A stretch of DNA of 64,000 bases from DASSUW01 sp963789005 (GCA_963789005.1 CAWBIZ010000015.1:310001-374000), one strand, 5' to 3'. Shown: positions 24,605 through 33,639, counted from the first letter of the stretch. Numbers and translations: made by a program. The notes: a model not told the origin generated them from the sequence alone.

Positions 24605-24807
24605 CCCTCCTGCCCCGCGTCGACGAGTTCTCCTGCTGCGGTCACGGCGACTGCGCCGCGATCGCCCCGGGCGTGTTCCGGGTCGACGAGGTCGCCGTCG
24701 TGATCGGCGACGGCCCCGACGACCTCATCCTCGAGGCCGCCCGGGCCTGCCCGGCGATGGCGATCGAGGTCGTCGACGCCGAAACGGGTGCCCTGATCGA
24801 AACCTGA
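24601..24807 (+). CDS. [3Fe-4S]/[4Fe-4S] small ferredoxin
   Basis: 68 aa. Cysteines sit in CCGHGDC (C-x5-C spacing) and in ARACPAMAIEV, as in the P450-associated [3Fe-4S] ferredoxins of actinobacteria, with the APGVFRVDE strand between. An extra neighbouring Cys (CC) is unusual and could allow a fourth ligand. ATG 24601 overlaps the reductase stop (ATGA), so reductase and ferredoxin are one operon. Confidence 0.88.
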   Translation: MTLLPRVDEFSCCGHGDCAAIAPGVFRVDEVAVVIGDGPDDLILEAARACPAMAIEVVDAETGALIET

Positions 24808-24849
24808 CGGGGCCGTGCACCGGAGCGCGCGTCGAGACATAGTGGAGGC

Positions 24850-25536
24850 GTGCAGCGCATCGACGCACGCAACTCGGCCGACTACGACGCTCCGATCGGC
24901 CTGACGGCCGACCCGGTCGTCTTCACCCTCGCTGAGGGCCGGCTGTGCGTGCTGCTGGCCCGCCGCCTCGAGGAGCCCCAGCGCGGCATGTTCGCCCTGC
25001 CGGGCGGCTTCGTCGGCCACGACGAGTCGCCCGACCAGACCGCCGAGCGCAAGCTGCGTGAGAAGACCGGCGTCGGCCCGGTACACCTCGAGCAGCTCCG
25101 AACCTACGCCGAGCCGGACCGTGACCCGCGCGGCTGGCTCCCCTCGATCGCGTACATGGCGCTCGTCGCGCCCGAGGCGCTCCCGGAGGAGCGCCCGGCC
25201 GACCGCGAGGCCGGCTGGCACGCCGTCGACGCCCTCCCCGAGCTCGCGCTCGACCACGCCCGGATCGTCGACGACGGCCTCTGGCGCCTCCGCGCCCGCG
25301 TCGCCGACAAGCACTGGTTCGTCAGCGTCGGCGGAGGCCTGCTCCCGGAACGGTTCACGCTCGGCGAGGCCCAGCGCCTCTACGCCGCCCTCAGCGGCGA
25401 GACCGTCGACCCGGCCAACTTCCGCCGCGACGTCCGGGCCACGGGCCTGCTCGAGGCCACCGACGAGCAACGCACCGAAGGCCCGGGCCGCCCGGGCCGC
25501 GTCTACACCCGGATCCAGGTCCCAACCGCACTCTAA
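24850..25536 (+). CDS. Nudix-domain protein with C-terminal winged helix (NrtR-like regulator)
   Basis: 228 aa. N-terminal Nudix fold (about 15-145) and a C-terminal winged-helix region (about 155-225; GEAQRLYAALSGETVDPANF, RRDVRATGLLE), the architecture of NrtR-type repressors of NAD metabolism. The Nudix box is degenerate: in AERKLREKTGV the catalytic Glu of the RE pair and the last Glu of the EE pair are both Lys, so hydrolysis is unlikely and ligand sensing more likely. No NAD gene is adjacent; its target is unknown. GTG 24850. Confidence 0.85.
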   Translation: MQRIDARNSADYDAPIGLTADPVVFTLAEGRLCVLLARRLEEPQRGMFALPGGFVGHDESPDQTAERKLREKTGVGPVHLEQLRTYAEPDRDPRGWLPSIAYMALVAPEALPEERPADREAGWHAVDALPELALDHARIVDDGLWRLRARVADKHWFVSVGGGLLPERFTLGEAQRLYAALSGETVDPANFRRDVRATGLLEATDEQRTEGPGRPGRVYTRIQVPTAL

Positions 25537-25550
25537 GCTGCGCCACGCCG

Positions 25551-25624
25551 GCCCCTGTAGCTCAGCTGGATAGAGCAGCGGACTTCTAATCCGCAGGTCG
25601 CAGGTTCGAGTCCTGCCGGGGGCG
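25551..25624 (+). tRNA. tRNA-Arg (anticodon TCT)
   Basis: Acceptor GCCCCTG pairs with CGGGGGC (25617-25623, one T-G pair) plus discriminator G; the anticodon stem GCGGA/TCCGC encloses loop CTTCTAA with anticodon TCT; the T arm is GCAGG-TTCGAGT-CCTGC. CCA is not encoded. Confidence 0.97.
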
Positions 25625-25629
25625 CTCGT

Positions 25630-26124
25630 CTAAGCCGCTCCGAGGCGTCGGAGATCGTCGAGGTCGCGCGGGCGGCCGGCGGCGCGTTTCATCGCGATGA
25701 GATCGTCGAGGCTGCAGACGCGCAGGGGGACGCCGTTGAGCTCGCCGCTTATGGCATTGGCGGCGAGGGCCACGTACGCGGGCTCGGCCTCGATGCCCGC
25801 CACCCACTGCATGATGTCCAGATCGCCGAGCCGTGTCTCAAGGCGGAAGTTGGCGCCGCCCTCGAGGTCATCGGGGCGGGTCGGATCGAACGGGAACTCG
25901 TCCGGAGCGAAGTCGCCGAGGCCGATGTGCTGTGCGTCGATGTCGGCAAGCAACCGAGCGAGGCGGCGAAGATTATCGGGGTCGGGGTCGGGGACGATGT
26001 CGAGGTCCCTTGACGGGCGGATCACGCCGTGGGCGTTGACCGCGAACCCGCCGATGATGATGTGGCGCACGCCGGCATTGCGCAACGCTTGGAGCAGCGG
26101 CTCGGGGTTGAGCGCCTCGGTCAT
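25630..26124 (-). CDS. Nucleotidyltransferase-fold protein (possible toxin of a TA pair)
   Basis: 164 aa. The Pol-beta nucleotidyltransferase core is visible: IIIGGFAVNAHG followed by SRDLDIVPD, giving the paired Asp residues, and a later region LDDLIAMKRAAGRPRDLDDL typical of AbiEii/DUF6036-like proteins. Members include toxins of type II/IV toxin-antitoxin or abortive-infection systems that add nucleotides to tRNA or proteins. It follows a 61-aa helical gene with ATGA overlap and sits beside tRNA-Arg, a common insertion spot. The toxin role is inferred. Confidence 0.8.
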   Translation of the reverse strand: MTEALNPEPLLQALRNAGVRHIIIGGFAVNAHGVIRPSRDLDIVPDPDPDNLRRLARLLADIDAQHIGLGDFAPDEFPFDPTRPDDLEGGANFRLETRLGDLDIMQWVAGIEAEPAYVALAANAISGELNGVPLRVCSLDDLIAMKRAAGRPRDLDDLRRLGAA

Positions 26125-26306
26125 GCCTTCCGGGCGGCCCGGAAGGCCTCGGCGAACCGCTTCGCGAACTCGGTATGCGCAACCGCGTTCTCGAGGTTCT
26201 TCGTGACGCCGCGAGCCGCGTCGCGACGCACCCTGGCGCGCTCAGCCGCCTCTTCACGCTTGATCTCGTCGGGTGTCCAAGCGCCTCGCTCCGGCTTGCC
26301 GGCCAT
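26121..26306 (-). CDS. Small helical protein, possible antitoxin
   Basis: 61 aa, strongly charged and helical (DEIKREEAAERARVRRDAAR, then VTKNLENAVAHTEFAKRFAE). No family recognised. Its position directly upstream of and overlapping the nucleotidyltransferase (ATGA) matches the usual antitoxin-before-toxin order. ATG 26306 has a weak AGGA site. The 88-bp divergent gap to the DapA-family gene may hold both promoters. Confidence 0.65.
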   Translation of the reverse strand: MAGKPERGAWTPDEIKREEAAERARVRRDAARGVTKNLENAVAHTEFAKRFAEAFRAARKA

Positions 26307-26394
26307 GTCCTGATCGTACGCGGCCCGCCCGCCCCTCGGCGAGTTTCGCCTCCTCCACCCTCGACGTAAGCGCGCGGTTCGTACGCTGGCGGGC

Positions 26395-27234
26395 GTGCTG
26401 TTCGATGCTCCCGCCGTCCTCCCGGCGCTGCTGACCCCGTTCGACGAGAACGGCTCGTTCGATCGGTCGGCGCTGCGCGACCACGTCGAGTTCGTGATCG
26501 AGGGTGGGGTGGATGGGATCATGCCGTGCGGCACCACCGGCGAGACGGCGCTGCTGGAGCCGGACGAGGTGCTCGACGTGGTGGCCGCAGTCGTCGACGC
26601 GGCTGCTGGGCGCGTGAAGGTCGTCGCGCACGTCGGGCGGCCGAGTACGCGGGCGACCCAGCGGCTGATCGAGCGCGCGAAAGACACCGGGGTCGATGCC
26701 GTCGCCGCGGTCGTCCCGTACTACTACGCGTTCGACGACCGCCAGATCGTCGAGCACTTTCGCGCGCTGATCGAGACGGCGGGGGAGACGCCTTTGCTGG
26801 CCTACACGTTCCCCGCCCGCACCGGCAACGATCTCGGCGCCGCCGCCCTCGCCACGCTGGCTGAGGATGGGCTCGCGGGCCTGAAGGACTCGACGGGCGA
26901 CCCCGACCGCCACGCCGAGTACCTCTCCGCGGCCCCCGGCATCGAGATCTTCGTCGGCTCGCCGTCACTCCTGCTCCGCTCGTTGCGAGGTGGCTCGCGT
27001 GGGAGCGTGGCCGCGCTCGCCAACCTGCATCCGGACCTCGTCGTCGCGCTCGCCCGGGCGTTCGCCGAGAACCGTCGCGACGAGGCCGAGCGCCTCCAGG
27101 ACGAGATCGCCGCGCTCGAGCGCGACATGCGCAGGGGTCCGCCGCTCGTCCGCCTCAAGGCCGCCGTCGCCGACGCGATGGCCGAGCGCGGCGCGCGCTA
27201 CCGGCCCGCGCTCCGCGGCCCGCTCGGCGCTTGA
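26395..27234 (+). CDS. Dihydrodipicolinate synthase/N-acetylneuraminate lyase family protein
   Basis: 279 aa class I aldolase fold. GIMPCGTTGETALL (about 41-54) is the pyruvate-binding motif, VPYYYAFDD holds the catalytic Tyr, and AGLKDSTGD the Schiff-base Lys (about residue 163). The family includes DapA (lysine biosynthesis), NanA and 2-keto-3-deoxygluconate aldolases. No lysine or sialic-acid genes are nearby, so the substrate is undecided. GTG 26395 start. Confidence 0.9.
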   Translation: MLFDAPAVLPALLTPFDENGSFDRSALRDHVEFVIEGGVDGIMPCGTTGETALLEPDEVLDVVAAVVDAAAGRVKVVAHVGRPSTRATQRLIERAKDTGVDAVAAVVPYYYAFDDRQIVEHFRALIETAGETPLLAYTFPARTGNDLGAAALATLAEDGLAGLKDSTGDPDRHAEYLSAAPGIEIFVGSPSLLLRSLRGGSRGSVAALANLHPDLVVALARAFAENRRDEAERLQDEIAALERDMRRGPPLVRLKAAVADAMAERGARYRPALRGPLGA

Positions 27235-27301
27235 CCGCGGCCGAGCCGGGGTACCGAGTGAGCCGTCGCCGGCCCGGACGATCGTAGGCTGATCGTCGGC
27301 C

Positions 27302-29365
27302 GTGGCACACAGCGACGAAGAATCCCCAGCTCGACCGCCCGCTCGCGACGGGCTGAGGCAAAGGGCGCTCGAGCTCGTCGCGCTGTGCGGGTTCGCCGTC
27401 GCGCAGCCGCTGTTCGAGCTGCTCGGGGACAACCCCGAGTTCTTCGCCGTGCGGGGGTCGCCCGGGAGTGACATCGTGCTGTTCGCGGTTGCGCTGGTGG
27501 TGCTTCCGCCCCTCCTCCTGATCGGGGTCGAGGCGCTGGCGGGGCTGGCGGGCGAGCGGACGCAGCAGGTCGTGCACGCCATCCTCGTCGCGGCCGTCAC
27601 CGCGCTGATCGCGATCCAGATCGTCAAGCGGATCGGGGAGCTGCCGGCGGCGCTCGACCTCGTGCTCGCGCTCGCCGCCGGGGCGGCGCTCGCCTACGGG
27701 CTCGCGATCCGGCGCGCGCGCCCGCTGAAGACGTTCGCGACCGTGCTCGCCGCGGCGCCGGCGCTGTTCCTCGCGCTGTTCCTGCTCGCCTCGCCCGTGA
27801 CGGAGCTCGTGCTGCCGGGCGACACCGACGTCGCGACCGCGGACGTCCGCGAAGGCGCCCCGGTGGTGGTGGTCGTGTTCGACGAGCTGCCGACGACCTC
27901 GCTGCTCGACCGCGACGGCGGCATCGACCGCGAGCGCTACCCCGGCTTCGCCGAGCTCGCCGACAGATCGACCTGGTACTCGCAGGCCACCACCGTCTTC
28001 GACTCGACGACCCACGCCGTGCCGGCGATCCTCGACGGGCGGCGCGCGGAGGAGGGCTCGCTCCCCACCTTCGGCCAGCACCCGCGCAACCTCTTCACGC
28101 TGCTCGGCGACTCCTACCGGCTCAACGTCTCCGAGGAGGCGACCTACCTGTGCCCGCCGCGGCTGTGCCCGGATGCCGCCCAGGCGAGCCTCCCCGACCG
28201 GATGCGCTCGCTGAGCGAGGACCTCGGGGTCGTCTACGCCCACATGGTGCTCCCCTCGGCGCTGGAGGACGAGCTGCCCTCCGTGTCGGAGGGCTGGGGC
28301 GACTTCAACGGCGGCGATGCCGCCGAGGCGGCGCTCGAGATGCTCGGCGACAACGGGCGGCCGGGACGCTTCGAGGACTGGCTGCGGTCGATCCGCCCCT
28401 CCTCACAGCCGTCGCTGAACTTCAAGCACACGCTCCTGCCGCACGTCCCGTGGCAGTACCTCCCCGACGGCCGGGCGTACTCCCGCGGGGGCGGGCGCCC
28501 GGCCGGCCTGGAAGACGAGCAGGCCATGGACCAGCCGTTCCTCGTCCGCCAGCTCTACCAGCGCCACCTGCTGCAGCTCGGCTACACGGACCGGCTGATC
28601 GGCCGGCTGATCGCCCGCCTGAAGGAGACCGGCCTGTGGGACCGCGCGCTGGTCGTCGTGACGGCCGACCACGGCGTGTCGTTCCGCGTCGGCCAGGGCG
28701 ACCGGCGCGCGGTCACGCCGGAGAACGTCGAGGACATCGCCCCGATCCCGCTGTTCGTCAAGGCACCCGGGCAGGACCGCGGGCGAATCGCCACCGGCCC
28801 GGTGCAGACGATCGACATCCTGCCGACGATCGCCGACGAGCTCGGCGTCCGCCTGCCGTGGAGGGTCGACGGCCGCCCGGCCGGGCAGGTCCCAGCCGAC
28901 CGCCCGGCCGCCGACATGCTCACGCGCGACTGGGAGCCGCTGCGCCTCGACGCCGCCGCGCTCGAGCGCCGCCGGCGCGCCGCGCTCGACCGCAAGCTGG
29001 AGCTGTTCGGCGACGGCCTCTACAACACCGACGCGCCGGTCGGGCGGCCGGTGAGCGCGTTCGAGGCATCCGCCGGCGCCACGGCCACGATCGACGTCGC
29101 GTCCGAGCTCGACGACGTCGACCTCCGCGGCCCGCTGCCGACGATGATCACCGGCACGATCGCCGGCGCGGGCCCCGGGCGCCACGACCTCGCGCTGGCC
29201 GTCAACGGGCGCATCGCCACCACCGCGCAGTCGTTCCCGTGGGAGGGCGAGGAGCGCTTCTCCGCGTTCGTCCCGCCCGACGCATTGCGCGCCGGCCGCA
29301 ACGCCGTCGACGTGCTGCTCATGCCCCGTTCCGGGCCGCCCGTCCGCCTCGAACGATCGGATTAG
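27302..29365 (+). CDS. Membrane-anchored sulfatase/phosphoglycerol-transferase-like protein
   Basis: 687 aa. Four to five N-terminal transmembrane helices (about 25-165) precede an extracellular alkaline-phosphatase-superfamily domain (about 180-570): VVVVFDELPTTSLLDRDGG (first metal Asp), the nucleophile region FDSTTHAVPAIL and the metal motif VVTADHGVSF. A C-terminal domain follows. The layout resembles LtaS-like or arylsulfatase-like membrane enzymes; the substrate is unknown. GTG 27302 follows the DapA-family gene after 67 bp. Confidence 0.87.
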   Translation: MAHSDEESPARPPARDGLRQRALELVALCGFAVAQPLFELLGDNPEFFAVRGSPGSDIVLFAVALVVLPPLLLIGVEALAGLAGERTQQVVHAILVAAVTALIAIQIVKRIGELPAALDLVLALAAGAALAYGLAIRRARPLKTFATVLAAAPALFLALFLLASPVTELVLPGDTDVATADVREGAPVVVVVFDELPTTSLLDRDGGIDRERYPGFAELADRSTWYSQATTVFDSTTHAVPAILDGRRAEEGSLPTFGQHPRNLFTLLGDSYRLNVSEEATYLCPPRLCPDAAQASLPDRMRSLSEDLGVVYAHMVLPSALEDELPSVSEGWGDFNGGDAAEAALEMLGDNGRPGRFEDWLRSIRPSSQPSLNFKHTLLPHVPWQYLPDGRAYSRGGGRPAGLEDEQAMDQPFLVRQLYQRHLLQLGYTDRLIGRLIARLKETGLWDRALVVVTADHGVSFRVGQGDRRAVTPENVEDIAPIPLFVKAPGQDRGRIATGPVQTIDILPTIADELGVRLPWRVDGRPAGQVPADRPAADMLTRDWEPLRLDAAALERRRRAALDRKLELFGDGLYNTDAPVGRPVSAFEASAGATATIDVASELDDVDLRGPLPTMITGTIAGAGPGRHDLALAVNGRIATTAQSFPWEGEERFSAFVPPDALRAGRNAVDVLLMPRSGPPVRLERSD

Positions 29366-29393
29366 TTGCAAGAATGTAAGTGGCATGTACACT
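29366..29393 (+). promoter_or_regulatory. Candidate sigma-70-type promoter before the GAF gene
   Basis: TTGCAA (29366-29371), a 16-bp gap and TACACT (29388-29393) with a TG extended -10. It directly follows the sulfatase stop and points towards the GAF gene at 29601. The AT content is locally higher than its surroundings. The 200 bp between hold only a hairpin (GGCCTCGC/GCGAGGCC, 29457-29476) and no convincing gene. Confidence 0.45.
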
Positions 29394-29600
29394 GCCCTGC
29401 GTTAGGAAGACCGGTTGGAGGGGTATCCAGCTGAGACGTTCGAGGGATTCGAGCAGGGCCTCGCCGACGCGAGGCCATAGAGCAAGCCCGTCGTGGAGAA
29501 GCGGGCGCGGAGACGTCGCGGACGGCCAGGACCGCCCGCACCGAGAGGCCGTGCCCTTGCGATCACACACTTCACGAACGCGTCCCGACGGACGGCCGCG

Positions 29601-30167
29601 ATGAGCACGCTCGCGTGGGTCATGCTCGCCGCAGGCGCGTGGGCGCTGAGCAACATCGCGCTCGTCGCCGTGCTGGGCGCTACGCGCGGGCGGCGGCGGG
29701 AGCCGAAGCCGACCGACGTGCAGGCGACCGGTGAGCTCGTGTGCCGGCTGGCCGAGGACGTGCTGGGCGCGCTCGGCGTCGAACGCGTCGCGGTCGTCAT
29801 GCACGACCCGGACGCTCCCGGCACCGGGATCGTCGAGGCGTGCTGCGGGCGGCCGGAGCTGGTGGGGACGACCGTCCCGGTCACCGGCGGCTTCGGCTGG
29901 GGCGCCGGCCCCGAGTCGCGCTTCCTGATCGAGGATCGCTTCGACGCGCCGGCGTGGGCCGTGGTGTCGGTGCCGATCCAAGCGGCAGACGGGATCGCGG
30001 GAACGGTCGCCGTCGCGACCAGCCGCGAGCGCGGGCTGGCCGCCCGCGACGTCGAGCTGCTCGAGCGCCTGAGCCGCCGCGCCACCTCGCACTCGGACCG
30101 CCGCAGCGAGCCGATCGACCGGGAAACCAGGTTCGAGCGCGGTCTGGATCGTGACATCGCCGCTTGA
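29601..30167 (+). CDS. Single-span membrane protein with GAF-like domain
   Basis: 188 aa from ATG 29601. One N-terminal transmembrane helix (LAWVMLAAGAWALSNIALVA) and a cytoplasmic GAF-like domain (about 45-165): GELVCRLAEDVLGALGVERV, FLIEDRFDAPAWAVVSVPIQ, GIAGTVAVATSRERGLAARD. There is no output domain, so it is a stand-alone sensor or scaffold. A promoter candidate and a roughly 200-nt leader lie upstream. Upstream in-frame starts exist but would remove the N-terminal position of the helix. Confidence 0.7.
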   Translation: MSTLAWVMLAAGAWALSNIALVAVLGATRGRRREPKPTDVQATGELVCRLAEDVLGALGVERVAVVMHDPDAPGTGIVEACCGRPELVGTTVPVTGGFGWGAGPESRFLIEDRFDAPAWAVVSVPIQAADGIAGTVAVATSRERGLAARDVELLERLSRRATSHSDRRSEPIDRETRFERGLDRDIAA

Positions 30168-30474
30168 GGCGGCCGCCCATCCTGCCGAAACAGGACCGGT
30201 ACGCGCACGGCGTCGACGCGGGCGCTCTGCGCGGCTCCGGTCTCGGGCCGCTCCTGGGCGACCGTTCTCCAAAGTCAAGTGCCGGGGTCGCGCAGAGCGC
30301 CCACGCAGGCCCAGCTTGCCAGGCGCAAGACGGTAACGCACTCCCCGATCGACCAGAATCCAGGCCGCGGTTGGCAGGTCGTCGGCCTCGTCGAAGTCGA
30401 CGCACACCGCGAGCTTCGGCCGGCTTCGTGCCAGTTCTGTCACGAAACCGCTCCGAATTGGGAGACTGCCGCGC
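30168..30474. other. Intergenic region with no supported gene
   Basis: 307 bp between the GAF gene and pyruvate kinase. No complete gene, tRNA or clear hairpin terminator. One forward frame, entering pyruvate kinase, contains ASCQFCHETAPNWETAAHAR (a C-x2-C ... H pattern) with high third-position GC but no start codon. It could be a gene relic or the pyruvate kinase leader. Confidence 0.5.
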
Positions 30475-31878
30475 ATGCTCGAACGGCGCACGAAGATCGT
30501 GGCAACGCTCGGACCCGCCACGGACGCTCCCGGCGTCCTCGACCGCCTCGTCGCGGCGGGGATGGACTGCGCGCGACTGAACTGCTCCCACGGCGACGCC
30601 GACGCGCTCAAGCGCCGTGCCGCCGAGGTGCGCGAGGCCGCCCAGCGCTGCGGACGGCCGCTCGGCCTGCTGTTCGACCTCCAGGGGCCGAAGCTGCGCC
30701 TGAACGGCGACACCGCCGAGCAGGCGATGCAGACGGGCGACGCGATCACGTTCTCCGAGGACGGTCCCGGGCCCGGCCGGGTGATCGTCGACTTCGTGGG
30801 CTTCTCCCGCCTGGTCACCGAGCGCAGCCAGGTCGTGATCGGCGACGGCGTCCCGCGCTTCGCGGTCGAGGCCATCCGTCCCGGCGAGGTCGACTGCCGC
30901 ACGATCTCGCCCGGGCGCCTCGCGCCGCGCAAGGGCATCAACGTCACGCACGCGCGTCCCGAGCTGCCCGCAATCACCGAGAAGGACGCGATCGACCTCG
31001 AGCTCGCGGTCGAGCTCGAAGCCGATTTCGTCGCGCTCTCCTTCGTCCGCTCCGCCCAGGACATCGAGGAGCTCGCGACCCGCCTGAAGGATCTCGGCTC
31101 CCGCGCTCGCACGATCGCCAAGATCGAGAAGATCGAGGCCTACGAGCGGCTCGACGAGATCGTGAACGTCGCCAACGGCGTCATGGTCGCCCGCGGCGAC
31201 TTCGGGGTCGAGGCGGGCGTCGCGCGCGTTCCCCTGATGCAGAAGGACACGATCTTCCGCGCCACGCAGGCCGGCAAGCTCGTCATCACCGCCACGCAGA
31301 TGCTGGAGTCGATGATCCAGGCGCCGGAGCCGACCCGCGCGGAAGCCACCGACGTCGCCAACGCCGTCATCGACGGCACCTCGGCGGTCATGCTCTCCGC
31401 CGAGACGAGCGTCGGCAGCTACCCGGTCGAGGCGGTCACGACGATGGCGGAGATCGCCGAGGCGGCCGAGGCCTCGCCGGTGATCCACGGCCGTGCGCTG
31501 AGCGTCGAGCCCGAATCGGCCGCCGGCGCCGTCATGCACGCCGCCGTCAACCTCGCGGGCGAGATCGGCGCCGGCGCGCTGGTCGTCCCGACCTCGACCG
31601 GCGGCGCGCCCCGCGCGGTCTCGAAGTACCGCCAGCGGCTGCCGATCATCGCGCCCGCCCACGAGACGCGGGTGGCGAACCAGCTCACGCTCGAGTGGGG
31701 GGTCTACCCGACCATGATGGGCGTCGCCGAGACCGTCGACGACATGATCGACATGGCGCTCGAGACGGCGCGCGACTTCGGCGGGATCGCGAGCGGCACC
31801 GACGTCGTGCTGACGGCGGGGCGCCGGACGGGAACGCCCGGCGCCACCAACCTCATCATGGTCAGGGAGATTCCCTAA
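30475..31878 (+). CDS. pyk: Pyruvate kinase
   Basis: 467 aa. It converts phosphoenolpyruvate and ADP to pyruvate and ATP, the last step of glycolysis. Seen are RRTKIVATLGPATDAPGVLD, the RLNCSHGD substrate loop, FDLQGPKLR, the catalytic IAKIEKIEAYE with Lys, MVARGDFGVE (family usually ARGDLG) and TATQMLESMIQAPEPTRAE. Compared with long forms it has a normal C-domain. ATG 30475 fits the family N-terminus. It converges with the SBP gene (6-nt gap). Confidence 0.96.
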   Translation: MLERRTKIVATLGPATDAPGVLDRLVAAGMDCARLNCSHGDADALKRRAAEVREAAQRCGRPLGLLFDLQGPKLRLNGDTAEQAMQTGDAITFSEDGPGPGRVIVDFVGFSRLVTERSQVVIGDGVPRFAVEAIRPGEVDCRTISPGRLAPRKGINVTHARPELPAITEKDAIDLELAVELEADFVALSFVRSAQDIEELATRLKDLGSRARTIAKIEKIEAYERLDEIVNVANGVMVARGDFGVEAGVARVPLMQKDTIFRATQAGKLVITATQMLESMIQAPEPTRAEATDVANAVIDGTSAVMLSAETSVGSYPVEAVTTMAEIAEAAEASPVIHGRALSVEPESAAGAVMHAAVNLAGEIGAGALVVPTSTGGAPRAVSKYRQRLPIIAPAHETRVANQLTLEWGVYPTMMGVAETVDDMIDMALETARDFGGIASGTDVVLTAGRRTGTPGATNLIMVREIP

Positions 31879-31884
31879 GACCCC

Positions 31885-33639
31885 TTACTGCACCGAGGTG
31901 AACGACAGGTCGAACGACGCGTTCGACTGGCTGACCACGGCGTTCACGTCGGACGACCGCAGCATCGGCTGCTTGTCCCACAGGTACGGGATGCCCGGGG
32001 CCGCCTCGGTGATCGCCTTGTCGATCTCGCCCCAGGCCGCGTTGCGCTCCTCGGGGTCGGTGAGCAGCTCGGCCTCGTCCATCATCTTGTTGAGCTCGGG
32101 CTCGTCGAGGAGCGAGAAGTTCGAGTTGCCCTCGTCGAGGATGTTCTTGCCGTTGAACACCGGCCCGAGCAGCGTCTCCGGGTCCGCGAAGTCCTTCAGC
32201 CAGCCCACGCTCGGGCAGACGTCAGGCTGGTTGCCCGGCACCTGGCAGAACTTCGTGTACATGGAGTCGCGCGTGACGTACTTCATGTCGACCTTGAAGC
32301 CGAGCTTCGCGAACTGCGCGACCGCGACCTCGCCGACCTGCGCCTGCACGGTCGCGTTGTCGGAGATGCCCGTGAACGTCTTGTCCCCGTCGTACTTGCC
32401 CGAGGAGAAGCCCGCCTTCTTCATGTACTCGGCCGCGACAGCCATGTCGCCCTCCGGCTTGGCCATGAAGTCGAGGCCCGGGCCGGCCTCGCCGCCCGCC
32501 TCCTCGAAGCCCGGCTGGCCGGGCGGGATGAAGTGCGTCGGGATGTCGCCCACGAGCGCGCCGCCGAACGCCTGGCGCAGCGCGTTGCGGTCGAACGCGG
32601 CGACGATCGCGCGCCGCACGTCTGGGTTGTCGAACGGCTCGGTCCGCGTGTTGAGCGCGATGTAGCGGTAGCGCCCGGTCGGTGGCGTGGTGACGAGCTG
32701 GTCCTTGTTGTCGCCCTGCGACACCGAGCGCAGGATCGTCGGCGGGAGCTGGAAGTCACCCGAGAGCATCCGCGAGCCGTCGAGGATCTGCCGCGAGGCC
32801 ACCTCCGGCTTGGAGCCCTGCTTGATCGTGATCGAGTCCAGGTAGGCCGGCTTGTAGTCGGTCGACGCGTCCCAGTTGGGGTTGCGCACGAGCTTGATCT
32901 CGACGCCGGGCTTGTAGCCCGTCGCCTTGCCGGACGCGTCGTTCTCGATCATGTACGGGCCCGTGGCCACCTGGTTCTGCCCGTAGGTCGAGGGGAGCTT
33001 CTTGTCGAACTTCGCGGCGTACTCGCGCGGGACGGGGGCCGACCCGGGCAGCGCGAGCACGCCCGCCGCGATCGCGCCGCGCGGCTTGGTGAGCTTGAAG
33101 ACGATCGTCTGGTCGTCCGGCGTCGTGATGCCCGCGACGCTGTCGGCCTTGCCGTCCTGGAACGCCTTGAGGCCGACCAGCTCGGCCATGAAGGCGGGGA
33201 AGTACGGGTTCGCGACCTCCTTGGTGAAGCCGCGCTCGATCGCGTAGGCGACGTCGTCCGAGGTCACCTCGCGGTCGACCGGCGGGCTGAACTTCACGCC
33301 CGGGCGGATCTTGACGGTGACGGTCTTGCCGTCCTCGGAGATCTCCGGCTGGCCCTCGGCGAGGTCGGGTTCCGGGTTGATGGCGTCGTCGGGCTTGAAC
33401 GAGTAGAGCGGACGCTGCGTCGCGTAGGCGACGAGGAAGCCGTACTGGTAGTAGGTGACGCCCGGGTCGATCTTGTCGACATCCGCGGCGTAGAGCACGG
33501 TCAGGTCGCCGCCCTTCTTGGCCTGCTGCGCCGGCGCGGTGTCCTGCCCCGCGCTCTCCTCGGAATCCGAGTCGTCCCCCCCGCAGCCAGCCAGCGCCAA
33601 GGCGAACGCAGCCGCCAGGGCCAAAGCCGTACGTCTCAT
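31885..33639 (-). CDS. Peptide/nickel-type ABC transporter substrate-binding lipoprotein (SBP_bac_5)
   Basis: 584 aa. Lipobox LALAGC (Cys19) and an acidic linker, then a family-5 binding protein: KKGGDLTVLYAADVDKIDPG, GKTVTVKIRPGVKFSPPVDR, SDDVAYAIERGFTK and YRYIALNTRTEPFDNPDVRR. Such proteins bind oligopeptides or other small organics. No permease or ATPase gene is adjacent, so it is an orphan and must use a transporter elsewhere. A strong GGGGAGG site precedes ATG 33639. It lies 93 nt downstream of the urate operon on the same strand, so a purine-product ligand is possible but unproven. Confidence 0.92.
   Translation of the reverse strand: MRRTALALAAAFALALAGCGGDDSDSEESAGQDTAPAQQAKKGGDLTVLYAADVDKIDPGVTYYQYGFLVAYATQRPLYSFKPDDAINPEPDLAEGQPEISEDGKTVTVKIRPGVKFSPPVDREVTSDDVAYAIERGFTKEVANPYFPAFMAELVGLKAFQDGKADSVAGITTPDDQTIVFKLTKPRGAIAAGVLALPGSAPVPREYAAKFDKKLPSTYGQNQVATGPYMIENDASGKATGYKPGVEIKLVRNPNWDASTDYKPAYLDSITIKQGSKPEVASRQILDGSRMLSGDFQLPPTILRSVSQGDNKDQLVTTPPTGRYRYIALNTRTEPFDNPDVRRAIVAAFDRNALRQAFGGALVGDIPTHFIPPGQPGFEEAGGEAGPGLDFMAKPEGDMAVAAEYMKKAGFSSGKYDGDKTFTGISDNATVQAQVGEVAVAQFAKLGFKVDMKYVTRDSMYTKFCQVPGNQPDVCPSVGWLKDFADPETLLGPVFNGKNILDEGNSNFSLLDEPELNKMMDEAELLTDPEERNAAWGEIDKAITEAAPGIPYLWDKQPMLRSSDVNAVVSQSNASFDLSFTSVQ

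Noticed and set aside
25551..27300. Integrated element at tRNA-Arg
   Set aside because: No integrase, and no repeat of the tRNA 3' end was found downstream.
29379..29604. Small forward frame before the GAF gene
   Set aside because: Arg/Ser-rich, no ribosome site, poor third-position GC; treated as leader.
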